From JACKOB01 sp024234575 (GTDB taxonomy: Bacteria > Pseudomonadota > Gammaproteobacteria > Pseudomonadales > Oleiphilaceae), in NCBI GenBank assembly GCA_051208035.1, contig JBPJFZ010000006.1, positions 62,001-126,000 on the forward strand: DNA of 64,000 bases, written 5' to 3'. This document shows positions 17,026 through 25,960 of the stretch, one piece after another; the stretch's first letter is position 1, and every line of letters begins with the position of its first letter. Below the pieces are notes generated by a model. That model worked only from the letters and a program-made list of their open reading frames with translations. It did no database searches and was not told the DNA's origin. The translations under genes and the position numbers were made by a program.

Positions 17026-18246
17026 ATGAAAACTTCATTACTCGCTACCACATTGTTCGTCGTAACCGCCGCGTCAATTGCGCTCTATCCAGAGTTAAAT
17101 GCCAAAGTGATGACCCCCGTTACTATGCCGCCAATCGCCAATACACCACCTATGGTACCGACACAAAATGCCGTAGAAGTACCCAATATTGAAGTGGTAT
17201 TTGTACTTGATACAACCGGCAGCATGAGCGGTATGATTGAGGCCGCGAAAGAAAAAATCTGGTCGATTGCCAGTACCATGGCCGCCGCAGACCCGGCACC
17301 GAACATCAAAATCGGACTTGTCGCCTACCGTGACCGGGGCGATGCTTACGTGACACTCACCACGGATTTAACCGATGATCTGGATTCGGTTTATGCAAAG
17401 CTGATGCAACTGCAAGCGCAAGGTGGCGGCGACACACCGGAAAGCGTTAATCAGGCGCTACATGAGGCGGTTCAGGATATATCCTGGAGCAGCCAGCAAA
17501 ACAGTTATCAGGTGATATTTCTCGTTGGAGATGCGCCACCGCACATGGATTATCAAAATGATGTGCGCTATCAAGACTCAATCGCCCAAGCAAAAAGTAA
17601 AGGCATTCTCGTTAATACCATTCAATGCGGTAATGATGCATCCACTAAGCAAAACTGGCAAAGCATGGCCAGCCTGGGGGGCGGCGATTACTTTACCGTT
17701 GCCCAAAATGGCGGTGCCATAGCGGTGACAACGCCCTACGACAGCAAAATAGCAACGATCGCCAAAAAAATTGAAGACACCCGAATCTTTTATGGCACAG
17801 AAGAAAAGCGAGCGTCGTTAAAGAAGAAAGAGCGCCTGAGTGATGAGCTTTACGAAAAAGCCAGCCCGTCGGCACTTGCCAGAAGAGCCGAATTTAACAG
17901 CTCTGCCAGTGGTGCGAAAAACCTGTTAGGAGAAAGCGAATTGGTTGACGATGTTGCAACGGGAAAAGTTAATGCTCAAGATCTGGACCAGAGCCTGCTG
18001 CCTGATGAGTTACGCGCTCTGGCTCCAGCCGCGCAACAAACGTTAATCATTGAAAAATCCGAACAGCGACAACGACTGCAAAAAGAGTTGTCTGCTCTGA
18101 CCAAAGAGCGCCGAGACTACGTTGAAAACGAAGTCGCTGGCACCGCCGCCAGCGAGGCATCATTGGATTACCAGGTGTTTGAAACCATTCAAAAACAGGC
18201 GAAGACGAAAGGCCTGGAGTATAAGGATAGTGATTTAAGGTTGTAA
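17026..18246 (+). CDS. exported VWA-domain protein
   Basis: A 406-residue protein with a signal peptide (about 1-26) and a von Willebrand A domain at about 54-250. The metal-ion-dependent adhesion motif is DTTGSMS near residue 62, with the supporting Thr in GGDTPES and Asp in VGDAPPH. VWA domains bind protein ligands through divalent metal. The C-terminal 150 residues are charged and helical. It ends the PspA-like operon, 17 bases after the membrane protein gene, with AGGAGA as ribosome site. A periplasmic partner in envelope-stress response is plausible. Confidence 0.9.
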   Translation: MKTSLLATTLFVVTAASIALYPELNAKVMTPVTMPPIANTPPMVPTQNAVEVPNIEVVFVLDTTGSMSGMIEAAKEKIWSIASTMAAADPAPNIKIGLVAYRDRGDAYVTLTTDLTDDLDSVYAKLMQLQAQGGGDTPESVNQALHEAVQDISWSSQQNSYQVIFLVGDAPPHMDYQNDVRYQDSIAQAKSKGILVNTIQCGNDASTKQNWQSMASLGGGDYFTVAQNGGAIAVTTPYDSKIATIAKKIEDTRIFYGTEEKRASLKKKERLSDELYEKASPSALARRAEFNSSASGAKNLLGESELVDDVATGKVNAQDLDQSLLPDELRALAPAAQQTLIIEKSEQRQRLQKELSALTKERRDYVENEVAGTAASEASLDYQVFETIQKQAKTKGLEYKDSDLRL

Positions 18247-18279
18247 TATGTGAGAGGGGTAACTGTTAGCTTTCACACC

Positions 18280-18313
18280 TGTTGTCAGTCATCCGTCCTT
18301 GTGGCTGACAACA
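18280..18313 (+). terminator. stem-loop after the PspA-VWA operon
   Basis: TGTTGTCAGTCA pairs with TGGCTGACAACA (12 pairs, one G-U) around a 10-base loop, 33 bases after the VWA stop codon. The following tract is AT-rich rather than pure T. Likely end of the operon. Confidence 0.6.
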
Positions 18314-18401
18314 TATTATATCTAGCTTTTAATAATTCGGTAATTTCGGTGAACTGCTCTACTATTATCTCTAACGACCCATGGGTTTGGAGTTAAGTTG
18401 A

Positions 18402-18740
18402 ATGAAAGTATCTTTGCCGTTGCCCGAAAGTAAAAAATTAACCGTAACTTATCGCGTTGAGCCTGGTTGCCTTGGCCCAGAGGGGAAAAACAAAATAGTC
18501 GATTTTTGCCAGTTTGCGCAGAAAGAGCTTGAGCCATTGGACGCTGACTATGTCCACTGGAATATCGTACCCAGAGAAGATAAGAGTCTTCCCGAGATGC
18601 AATACAATGTTGTCGGTAAAAAAATGAACCACACACAAGCCGAAAAATATTTAGCGCATTTCGATAAAAGCCTTGATGAGTTTGAGTCGCACCTTTGCGA
18701 AAAACTGGCAGTGCTGATAGATGAATTTATGGGCCACTAA
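18402..18740 (+). CDS. conserved-type hypothetical protein
   Basis: A 112-residue soluble protein, no signal peptide. It opens MKVSLPLPESKKLTVTYRVE, has two cysteines (GCLG and FCQF) in its first half and an amphipathic helical C-terminus (about 75-108). GGAG lies about 10 bases before the ATG. Monocistronic between the VWA operon and the convergent TRIC channel gene. The good codon structure supports a real gene; I do not know its function. Confidence 0.65.
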   Translation: MKVSLPLPESKKLTVTYRVEPGCLGPEGKNKIVDFCQFAQKELEPLDADYVHWNIVPREDKSLPEMQYNVVGKKMNHTQAEKYLAHFDKSLDEFESHLCEKLAVLIDEFMGH

Positions 18741-18812
18741 GCTCTATCAAGGAGGCAGGCCGGTAAAACAGCACGGTGAACAGACCGACACACACCAACT
18801 AGATACTGTTAC

Positions 18813-19424
18813 TTACTTTGATCCCCTCGCCTTTGGTAACGACAAACCATAACGCATCGCCAATAGCCTTGCAGCAATGGCCGTTAATGCCGACAGCGCC
18901 GTTTGGATCTGTACGTCAAGACCCAGTCGATGCGCTAATAAAAACGTTAAGCCACCGATGATCGCAGCCGATGCGTAAAAGTCTGCTCGTAGAATCATAG
19001 GGATTTCCCGTACTAACAGGTCTCGAATAAGCCCACCACCTGTGGCCGTCATAGTGCTGATCATTAACACACCAACCCAACCTAGTCCATAATCAATGGC
19101 TTTGGCAGCTCCTATCGCAGCAAAAACGCCAAGCCCGATAGCATCTGCATACCTTACCCAGTCATAATGTTTTTCAACTCGGTTGGCGAAGAAAAAAACA
19201 ACCAAACCACCAGCTAAACAAACTAAAAGATAAGTCTCATTGGTAAAGGCTGCCGGTGGATTTACGCCCAGCAATACATCTCGCATAATGCCGCCACCAA
19301 CGCCCGTTGCAATGGCTAACACCATGATGCCGAGGATGTCGAGTTTATATTTGGCCGCATCAAATCCCCCCGACAAGGCGAATACAAACACACCAAACAA
19401 GTCCAGCACCAACAGCCAGTTCAT
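18813..19424 (-). CDS. TRIC-type cation channel family protein (YadS/YicG, UPF0126)
   Basis: A 203-residue membrane protein made of two homologous three-helix halves plus a seventh helix, the plan of trimeric intracellular cation (TRIC) channels. Each half carries the family motif: GVGGGIMRDVLLG near residue 41 and TATGGGLIRDLLV near residue 126. Bacterial members conduct monovalent cations in the inner membrane; their physiological role in this host is unknown. Monocistronic. Confidence 0.95.
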   Translation of the reverse strand: MNWLLVLDLFGVFVFALSGGFDAAKYKLDILGIMVLAIATGVGGGIMRDVLLGVNPPAAFTNETYLLVCLAGGLVVFFFANRVEKHYDWVRYADAIGLGVFAAIGAAKAIDYGLGWVGVLMISTMTATGGGLIRDLLVREIPMILRADFYASAAIIGGLTFLLAHRLGLDVQIQTALSALTAIAARLLAMRYGLSLPKARGSK

Positions 19425-19613
19425 ACCGCTCCCACACTTTTGCGCTTACACAAACCTGTTGCCAACCCTAACAGCCATTTAAAGCTACCTATATTTAGGC
19501 AAATCCCGTAAACAGTTAACTTGGCAACGAAAATAATAGAAGATAGCTCCTACATCTTAGCTTGTTGGGAGGTAGTTAGCCTCCTGCAAAAAATTCGGCA
19601 CTGAAGAATATTC

Positions 19614-22136
19614 ATGACAGAAGATAAAACTTTCCCGGTCGATAGCTTTCTGCCCGCTATCGCCGAGGCTATTGCAAATCATGCCATCACCGTTTTAGAA
19701 GCAGCCCCTGGGGCTGGAAAGTCAACTCGCGTTCCGCTTTCGCTAATCAACTTACCTGCATTTGCAGCGGGTAAAATTGTCATGCTTGAACCAAGGCGAA
19801 TTGCGGCACGCTCAATTGCGACGTTTCTAGCCTCGACACTGGGTGAAAAAGTGGGTCAAACCGTTGGCTATCAGATCAGAAACGAGCGGGTAGTCTCTAA
19901 ACAAACCAAACTGGAAATCGTAACTGAGGGGATTCTCACCCGGCGCATTCAAGATGATCCGGAACTGCCGGGAACATCCCTGATTATTTTCGATGAGTTT
20001 CACGAACGATCTATTAATGCTGATCTATCGTTAACGTTTGCGCTGGAGATCCAGCAAGCACTGCGGGACGACCTTAAAATACTGGTGATGTCAGCCACCC
20101 TGGATGCACAGAAAATCAGCGAATTCTTTGGCGGTGCACCGATTATCAGCTGCCCCGGAAAAGTTTTCCCGGTTGCCACACATTATCTCGACAAGCCAGT
20201 GCAACGAGACCTTGTTGCCACCCTGCAGCGTACAGTTTGCAGAGCACTAAACGAAACGGATGGCGACATATTGGTTTTCCTGCCTGGAAAAAAAGAAATA
20301 TCGCTTGCGATGGATAACATTGCAAAAGACATCAACCCCAAACAGGTGTCGTTACTGCCGCTTTGGGGTGGGCTAAGCAATCAATCTCAGGATGAAACCT
20401 TACGACCTGACAATCAGGGACGCCGTAAAATCATCTTCGCTACCAATATCGCCGAAACCAGCTTAACCATCGAAGGCATTGGCTGTGTCATTGACAGCGG
20501 CTTGGCGAGAGTTTCTTTGTTCGACCCGGCAAGCGGCATGAGCCGACTCGACACACGTTTTGTTTCGCTGGCTTCAGCGGATCAGCGTAAAGGGCGGGCC
20601 GGACGACTGCGCGAGGGGTCTTGTTACCGACTCTGGACAGAAAGTCAGCACAAAGGCTTAACCCCTCATTACGAGGCTGAGATTATTCAAGCGGACTTGT
20701 CTTCATTGTGCCTGGAGCTTGCACAATGGGGCGTGAAGTCATTGAATGAATTGAAATGGCTAACCAGACCACCCGCCGCACACTTTGCGCAAGCCAAGGA
20801 TATGCTGGTAGCGCTTGGTTTTATTTCAGGCTCCGGAGGCATCACACCAGGCGGACTAAAAGCGATGACCCTTGGCGTGCACCCAAGACTGGCCAAGATG
20901 ATCATTGCGGGCAACGACCGTGGTCTTGGCGCTTTAGCTTGCGACATTGCCGCTCTCCTGGCTGAGCGGGATATTCTGATCAATTACAACAGCTGCGATA
21001 TCGTTGCAAGATTAATGGCCTTACAAGACTATCGAGCCTCTCGCAGTACAGCAAAAAAGCAATACCACTTCAATCTGGCGGCTACCGAACAGGCGCTGCA
21101 AAACAGTGAAAACTGGCAGAAAAAGCTCAGTATTGTAAAGGCAAACAAACCATGTTCACTGAATGAAATGAGCCAACATTGCGGCCCCTTACTGGCCTTT
21201 GCATTTCCTGATCGGATAGGCAAAAGGCGCAAAGGCGACGAATCACGGTTTCAACTGGCAAACGGTAAAGGCGCACTCGTTCGCGCAGAAGACCCTGTTG
21301 GGGCTAACGAGTGGATCGTCGTCGGCAACCTTGATGGGCAACGCCGCGAGGGATTAGTCTACCTGGCGGCGCCCATTGCTCTACAGGATATCAAACAAGC
21401 ATTTAGTTATCGCTTTACAACCGCTGCAGCCTATAGCTATGACAAGGACAGAAACGAAATCTACGGCAAGGAGCAAACCTGCTTCGGCAAAATTTTGCTG
21501 ACCTCCGCTGACATTAGAGAGCCCGATAACGACAAATTGGTTGCCTGTCTGCTGCAAACCATTACCGATAGCAACTTCACTTTATTACCCTGGAATAGAT
21601 CATCAGAGTCACTGCTGACCAGAATTCGCTGGCTGGCAGCACAACACCCGGAATTTCCATCGCTATCAAATGACTGGTTAAAAGAGAATCTAAGCGAATG
21701 GCTTATGCCTTATTTAAATAATATTAAGAACATTAAAGGCCTGCAAAAACTTAACCTTACCGACATTCTCAAAAACGCCATTGGCTGGAACTTACAGCAA
21801 GAGCTGGCCGACCATGCGCCTGAGGTATACGTTTCCCCCTCTGGCAAGCAAGTGCCTATTGTTTACAGCGAAACACGAGACCCTATCGTATCCATCGTTC
21901 TTCAGGAAATGTTTGGCGAAATCGAATCACCAAAACTCGCCTACGGTAAAAAAGCCATCACCTTTGAGTTGCTCTCACCGGCAAAACGCCCGATTCAAAT
22001 AACCGGCGATCTGAAAAACTTCTGGCATACCTCCTACTATGAAGTCGCCAAAGATATGCGCGGTAAATATCCCAAACACCGCTGGCCGGATGAGCCAATG
22101 AAAGAACTACCGGGAAGGTCAATTAAGAAAAAATAA
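19614..22136 (+). CDS. hrpB: ATP-dependent helicase HrpB
   Basis: An 840-residue DEAH-box-type RNA helicase homologue of HrpB, close to the family length (about 810-840). Motif I APGAGKST near residue 32, motif II DEFHER near residue 127, SATL near 161 and motif VI QRKGRAGR near 324 mark the two RecA domains; the HA2-like region and the HrpB C-terminal domain follow (about 690-835). Function in bacteria is poorly known (RNA metabolism is assumed). A GGAGG/CCTCC stem lies 30 bases before the start. The next gene begins 12 bases after its stop. Confidence 0.96.
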   Translation: MTEDKTFPVDSFLPAIAEAIANHAITVLEAAPGAGKSTRVPLSLINLPAFAAGKIVMLEPRRIAARSIATFLASTLGEKVGQTVGYQIRNERVVSKQTKLEIVTEGILTRRIQDDPELPGTSLIIFDEFHERSINADLSLTFALEIQQALRDDLKILVMSATLDAQKISEFFGGAPIISCPGKVFPVATHYLDKPVQRDLVATLQRTVCRALNETDGDILVFLPGKKEISLAMDNIAKDINPKQVSLLPLWGGLSNQSQDETLRPDNQGRRKIIFATNIAETSLTIEGIGCVIDSGLARVSLFDPASGMSRLDTRFVSLASADQRKGRAGRLREGSCYRLWTESQHKGLTPHYEAEIIQADLSSLCLELAQWGVKSLNELKWLTRPPAAHFAQAKDMLVALGFISGSGGITPGGLKAMTLGVHPRLAKMIIAGNDRGLGALACDIAALLAERDILINYNSCDIVARLMALQDYRASRSTAKKQYHFNLAATEQALQNSENWQKKLSIVKANKPCSLNEMSQHCGPLLAFAFPDRIGKRRKGDESRFQLANGKGALVRAEDPVGANEWIVVGNLDGQRREGLVYLAAPIALQDIKQAFSYRFTTAAAYSYDKDRNEIYGKEQTCFGKILLTSADIREPDNDKLVACLLQTITDSNFTLLPWNRSSESLLTRIRWLAAQHPEFPSLSNDWLKENLSEWLMPYLNNIKNIKGLQKLNLTDILKNAIGWNLQQELADHAPEVYVSPSGKQVPIVYSETRDPIVSIVLQEMFGEIESPKLAYGKKAITFELLSPAKRPIQITGDLKNFWHTSYYEVAKDMRGKYPKHRWPDEPMKELPGRSIKKK

Positions 22137-22148
22137 GGACGCTTGCAA

Positions 22149-22763
22149 ATGCCCCAACATGCTGACAAACACGCGAACAAACTCAACTCGCTCATACCCG
22201 CTAAGCTCTTAACCGACAATACAAACCTATTCGATGATCTACCCGATGGAGATATTCTCGATCTGGCCTGCGGTTCTGGCCGCAACGGTTTATACGTGGC
22301 CAAGCTGGATACAGAGTTAACCCCATCAGACAGCAAAGCCCGCAAAGTTATAATGGCTGATAGGAACGTCGAATTATTGCAGTCCATTGAGGCAATCATT
22401 ACAGACCACCACTTAAACGCACAAACCTGGCAAACAGATTTTGAGTTACCAGAGAGGTCGCCATTGGCGGGTAAATCCTTTGCGGCGATCCTGGTTTTCC
22501 GTTATCTGCACCGGCCACTGTTTCAGTCAATTAAAGACGCGGTCATTCCGGGTGGGTTAGTTTTCTACGAGACTTTTACCATCGACCAGCCTAAGTATGG
22601 GCGGCCGACTAACCCCGATTTTTTATTACAGCCAGAAGAGCTTAAAGCCTGGTTTGAGGGGTGGGAAATACTCACCTATGATGAAGGTGTTCCAGATCAG
22701 AGACCCCCCAGTGCAATCGCCCGAATGATTTGCCGAAAACCACTCAACCAAACGAGCGCTTAA
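22149..22763 (+). CDS. class I SAM-dependent methyltransferase (TehB-like)
   Basis: About 204 residues. Motif I is ILDLACGSGRNG near residue 37, followed by an acidic motif II (MADRN) and motif IV-like VFRYLHRPL; GGLVFYETF matches the post-motif region of the TehB/UbiE-like group. The methyl acceptor is unknown. TAAGGA from the end of hrpB gives a ribosome site 9 bases before ATG 22149, so the two genes are probably co-transcribed; an in-frame TTG at 22143 is less likely. Confidence 0.88.
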   Translation: MPQHADKHANKLNSLIPAKLLTDNTNLFDDLPDGDILDLACGSGRNGLYVAKLDTELTPSDSKARKVIMADRNVELLQSIEAIITDHHLNAQTWQTDFELPERSPLAGKSFAAILVFRYLHRPLFQSIKDAVIPGGLVFYETFTIDQPKYGRPTNPDFLLQPEELKAWFEGWEILTYDEGVPDQRPPSAIARMICRKPLNQTSA

Positions 22764-22768
22764 GTGCG

Positions 22769-22870
22769 ATGAAATACTGCAAGAAATGTAAAATCATAAG
22801 AACGATTCTTATTTTGGGAGTGCTGAGCCTTATTGTGGTATTAAATCACCTGGATGGATTTGCAGTATAA
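22769..22870 (+). CDS. possible 33-residue membrane microprotein with CxxC
   Basis: A short frame from ATG 22769 starts six bases after the methyltransferase stop. It encodes a basic N-terminus with CKKC, then one membrane-length hydrophobic stretch (about residues 9-25) and a short polar tail ending DGFAV. The pattern (charged, Cys pair, single helix) is that of bacterial membrane microproteins. The ribosome site is weak, so the call rests on composition and position. Confidence 0.4.
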   Translation: MKYCKKCKIIRTILILGVLSLIVVLNHLDGFAV

Positions 22871-22892
22871 AGCACTCGGGAAAGCTCTTTCA

Positions 22893-24773
22893 CTAAGCCA
22901 CCGAAATACAGTTGCGCCCATTGCTCTTGGATTGGTACAGCGCCACATCGGCCCTCGCGATCAGCTCTTTAGGGTAATCCGTGGATGACGGACACTTTGT
23001 CGCTACCCCGATACTTACTGTCATGGTTACTTCCAGGTCTTCGAAGAAAACCACCTCATTTGCAACAGCCTGCAAAATACGCTCGGCAACTGACAATGCG
23101 CCCTCTTCTGCCGTTCCAGGCAACAAGATAACAAACTCTTCCCCGCCAAACCGCGCCAACGTGTCCTCGGCTCTTGGCAGACAAGACTGAAAAACTTTTG
23201 CTACGGTTTTTAAGCAAGCATCTCCAACCAGGTGACCATATTTATCATTCAGCAATTTAAAGTGGTCTATATCTAACAACAATAACGACAATGGCACTTG
23301 AATGCGTTGCGCCCGTTTAAATTCTGTTTCAAGCTTTTTATTAAAGTAACGCCGGTTATATATATCGGTCAACTCATCGATATAGCTAAGCTGTCGCAGC
23401 TTTGCATTGGCCTGTTCTAACTCAAGCATTGTTTTTTCCAGCATGCTTGTACGTTCTTGCACCTGCGATTCAAGATTAGCGTTAGCGGCCTCTTGCAGTT
23501 TCAGCGTTTCTTCCTGCGCCTCCAGCTTACCCTTTCTTTCTTCAGCAACGTTTAGTGCAAATCCTAATGCTTCTTCTTTCGACCTTTGCCGTTCTCTGCT
23601 CTGCTTAGCGATATATTCACCAAGCGCAAAAGATAACCACACAACAGAAAGAGTAGTCCCTATTTGCAAGGCGTTCTCGTTAAATACGTTTCTCTCAATA
23701 ATTCCTAATTTGCTTAGTGCCAGCAGCACCGCACCAACTAGAATCCCCACCCAGGCGATAGTGAAAAATTTCGCCGCCTTGTCTCCCTCTAACCATTGTT
23801 TAACCCCAACCGCCAGACAAAAACTGTTTATTAGCAACGCTAATACAATGAGAAAGAAAATGGAAAACCGGTAAGGCACGAATACTGATAGGAGCATAGC
23901 CGCAGCCGCAAGTATTTCTGAACCTCGCAAAAAAATCGACACTCTGGGAGAACGAGAGCTCAGGCCTAACAATGAACGCACAAAAATACTTTCTGTTAAT
24001 AGTAACAACCCCAGAAATATGGGTAACGCATGATCATTCCACAGCGGCAATTGCGGCCATAAAAACTGGTAACTGAAACCACTAATGGTCGCCTGAAACA
24101 AAACGAAAGAGGTAAAACTGGCAGCATAATTTAGGTATTGCTCTTCTTTAATATAAAAGTAGAGACAAATTTTATAGAAAATCATCACTAGAATTAAACC
24201 AAAATACATTCCCTGCCAAAGCAGCATTCCCTGCTCATGGTCATAAAAATCTGTTCGCTGCCAAAGCTTTAAAGGCATCTGCATAGAGGTACTACTGCTC
24301 ACCCGCACCATCACTACAACCGTTTCACCGATGGGCAATGACAGTGGCACAACAAAGTTTCGGTGATTAATAGGCCGTTCATCAAATTTAGCCAGATCAC
24401 CTAACTGATAAACCTGGGTTCGATTAGGATAAAGGATATAAAAATCAACTTTATCCAGTACCGAGTAGGCGACCTCAAACATCCACTCCGTATCTTCACC
24501 GGTGTTCGTAAACGCCAGTCGATTCCAGATGGCGGTGGATGTATAGCCTAAAGACAAAATATCCTGAGTAACCGGCCGCCAGCGTGCGTCGGTAACTTCT
24601 GGCAGTTGCTCTATCGTTAATGTGCCCTCGTCATCGGCCAGGTACAGGCTGTGCTTACCTAGCAATTCGCCGCTTTTAATCGAATTTACATCCAGGGGGG
24701 CGGAAAAAACCCTTCCTACGACTAACATCAAAAGAATAGCAACAAAAGCCAGCCGTGAACCCATTGATTTCAT
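22893..24773 (-). CDS. 7TMR-DISM diguanylate cyclase
   Basis: A 626-residue c-di-GMP synthase. Signal peptide about 1-24; exported 7TMR-DISMED2 domain about 30-165; seven membrane helices about 180-390; coiled coil about 395-460; GGDEF domain about 465-626. The active-site motif is GGEEF at 543 and the product-inhibition I-site RxxD is present (Arg534, Asp537), so it should be active and feedback-controlled. The DISMED2 domain is thought to bind carbohydrate-like ligands. The truncated frame at 38982 looks like the same N-terminal family. Confidence 0.95.
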   Translation of the reverse strand: MKSMGSRLAFVAILLMLVVGRVFSAPLDVNSIKSGELLGKHSLYLADDEGTLTIEQLPEVTDARWRPVTQDILSLGYTSTAIWNRLAFTNTGEDTEWMFEVAYSVLDKVDFYILYPNRTQVYQLGDLAKFDERPINHRNFVVPLSLPIGETVVVMVRVSSSTSMQMPLKLWQRTDFYDHEQGMLLWQGMYFGLILVMIFYKICLYFYIKEEQYLNYAASFTSFVLFQATISGFSYQFLWPQLPLWNDHALPIFLGLLLLTESIFVRSLLGLSSRSPRVSIFLRGSEILAAAAMLLSVFVPYRFSIFFLIVLALLINSFCLAVGVKQWLEGDKAAKFFTIAWVGILVGAVLLALSKLGIIERNVFNENALQIGTTLSVVWLSFALGEYIAKQSRERQRSKEEALGFALNVAEERKGKLEAQEETLKLQEAANANLESQVQERTSMLEKTMLELEQANAKLRQLSYIDELTDIYNRRYFNKKLETEFKRAQRIQVPLSLLLLDIDHFKLLNDKYGHLVGDACLKTVAKVFQSCLPRAEDTLARFGGEEFVILLPGTAEEGALSVAERILQAVANEVVFFEDLEVTMTVSIGVATKCPSSTDYPKELIARADVALYQSKSNGRNCISVA

Positions 24774-24858
24774 TTCAGACCTTTGTTTAATTGGGAAGCA
24801 AACTGCAGGCCCCCGGCACCGGCATATTTTGAGAACTTACTTTGCATAAAACATCACC

Positions 24859-24876
24859 ACCTAATAGTAATTAGGT
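24859..24876. promoter_or_regulatory. inverted repeat upstream of diguanylate cyclase
   Basis: ACCTAAT-AGTA-ATTAGGT is a perfect 18-base inverted repeat, 86 bases before the cyclase start codon. It may be an operator. The rest of the 390-base gap (24774-25163) has no frame or structure I can support; it must hold promoters for both divergent genes. Confidence 0.35.
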
Positions 24877-25163
24877 TAAGTATAGAGAAGCTAAGAATTA
24901 CGTCCGCAATATAAGACAAGTATTTTTTACACGTAGCATTTCCAGGGTTAATAAGGTACTGTTTCTGCTAATTTTTTACAGCTATGATCCGATCTTCAAA
25001 ACAAAACGTAATAATCAGTAAGTTCCCGGGGTCATTTCGTTGACGCGAACCTGAAAGACTTTTCACAGGATGACATTTAGTAACTCCGGTGTTACGGTTA
25101 CGTTGCCTGCCACGCTGACTTAAGGCGCAATTCCAATTTAATAAAAGTTCGACGTTAAGAAAC

Positions 25164-25895
25164 ATGAAATACTCTGACATTACTCTCAACGATCCAAATG
25201 TTATAAATAGATTCTTGCAACGTAGCAGGTTTAAGGGCGCATTGTCTTTCTTTCCATTAAGCTTTTCGAGTAGCACAGTTCTAGATTTCGGTGGTGGTGA
25301 TGGGGAGCTGTGTATTCAATTAGCGAGGAACAACGTGAGTTCTAATATTGTTTGCTATGAACCCACTGAATATATTTCTAAGCAGGCAGAAGAAAGGACA
25401 CAAGGCATTAACCATATATCAATTATTAGTTCTTTAGATTCTATAGCAGCAGAATCTGTGGATGTTATCTATTCATTAGAAGTATTTGAGCATTTGCCAG
25501 AGAATGAAACGAACGAAGCTATTGAAAAAATAGACTCAATGTTAAAGCCTGGGGGCGTATTAATAATTGATATTCCAAACGAGCTATTCTTCGTGGCATT
25601 CTATAAAGGAATTTTCAGAATTTTCCGTCGATATGGCGAGTTCGATGCAATTTTCAGGACAATATTTAAATGCGTCATCGGCCGACCTCCGAAAAGCAGG
25701 CCGGTTGCTGAAATCACACCAGGCAAGAAGTATCATTTTCATCACGCAGGCTTTGACCATCGAATACTCGGAAAACGGTTGCAGCAACGCTTCTCATGCT
25801 ACAAAAAGGTTTTCAGCCCTATTCGATGGATAGCAGGATGGGGAAGTCCTGAAGTTTACTATCTTTTAAAAAAAGGAGATCCGCAAAAACGTTAA
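25164..25895 (+). CDS. class I SAM-dependent methyltransferase
   Basis: A 243-residue methyltransferase. Motif I VLDFGGGDGE near residue 39, motif II YEPTEY and post-I, VDVIYSLEVFEHLP as motif IV, and LKPGGVLIIDIPNE as motif VI/post-VI are all readable. The group resembles methyltransferases of surface polysaccharide loci, but no such locus is here. The codon usage is more AT-rich than the neighbours, which hints at acquisition. Monocistronic; no clear ribosome site before ATG 25164. Confidence 0.85.
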   Translation: MKYSDITLNDPNVINRFLQRSRFKGALSFFPLSFSSSTVLDFGGGDGELCIQLARNNVSSNIVCYEPTEYISKQAEERTQGINHISIISSLDSIAAESVDVIYSLEVFEHLPENETNEAIEKIDSMLKPGGVLIIDIPNELFFVAFYKGIFRIFRRYGEFDAIFRTIFKCVIGRPPKSRPVAEITPGKKYHFHHAGFDHRILGKRLQQRFSCYKKVFSPIRWIAGWGSPEVYYLLKKGDPQKR

Positions 25896-25960
25896 GAGAC
25901 TAGTGCCAAAAAAATCACTGAATTGTTAATAAAAACAAGCTTAACTCAGGGGAACATTTC

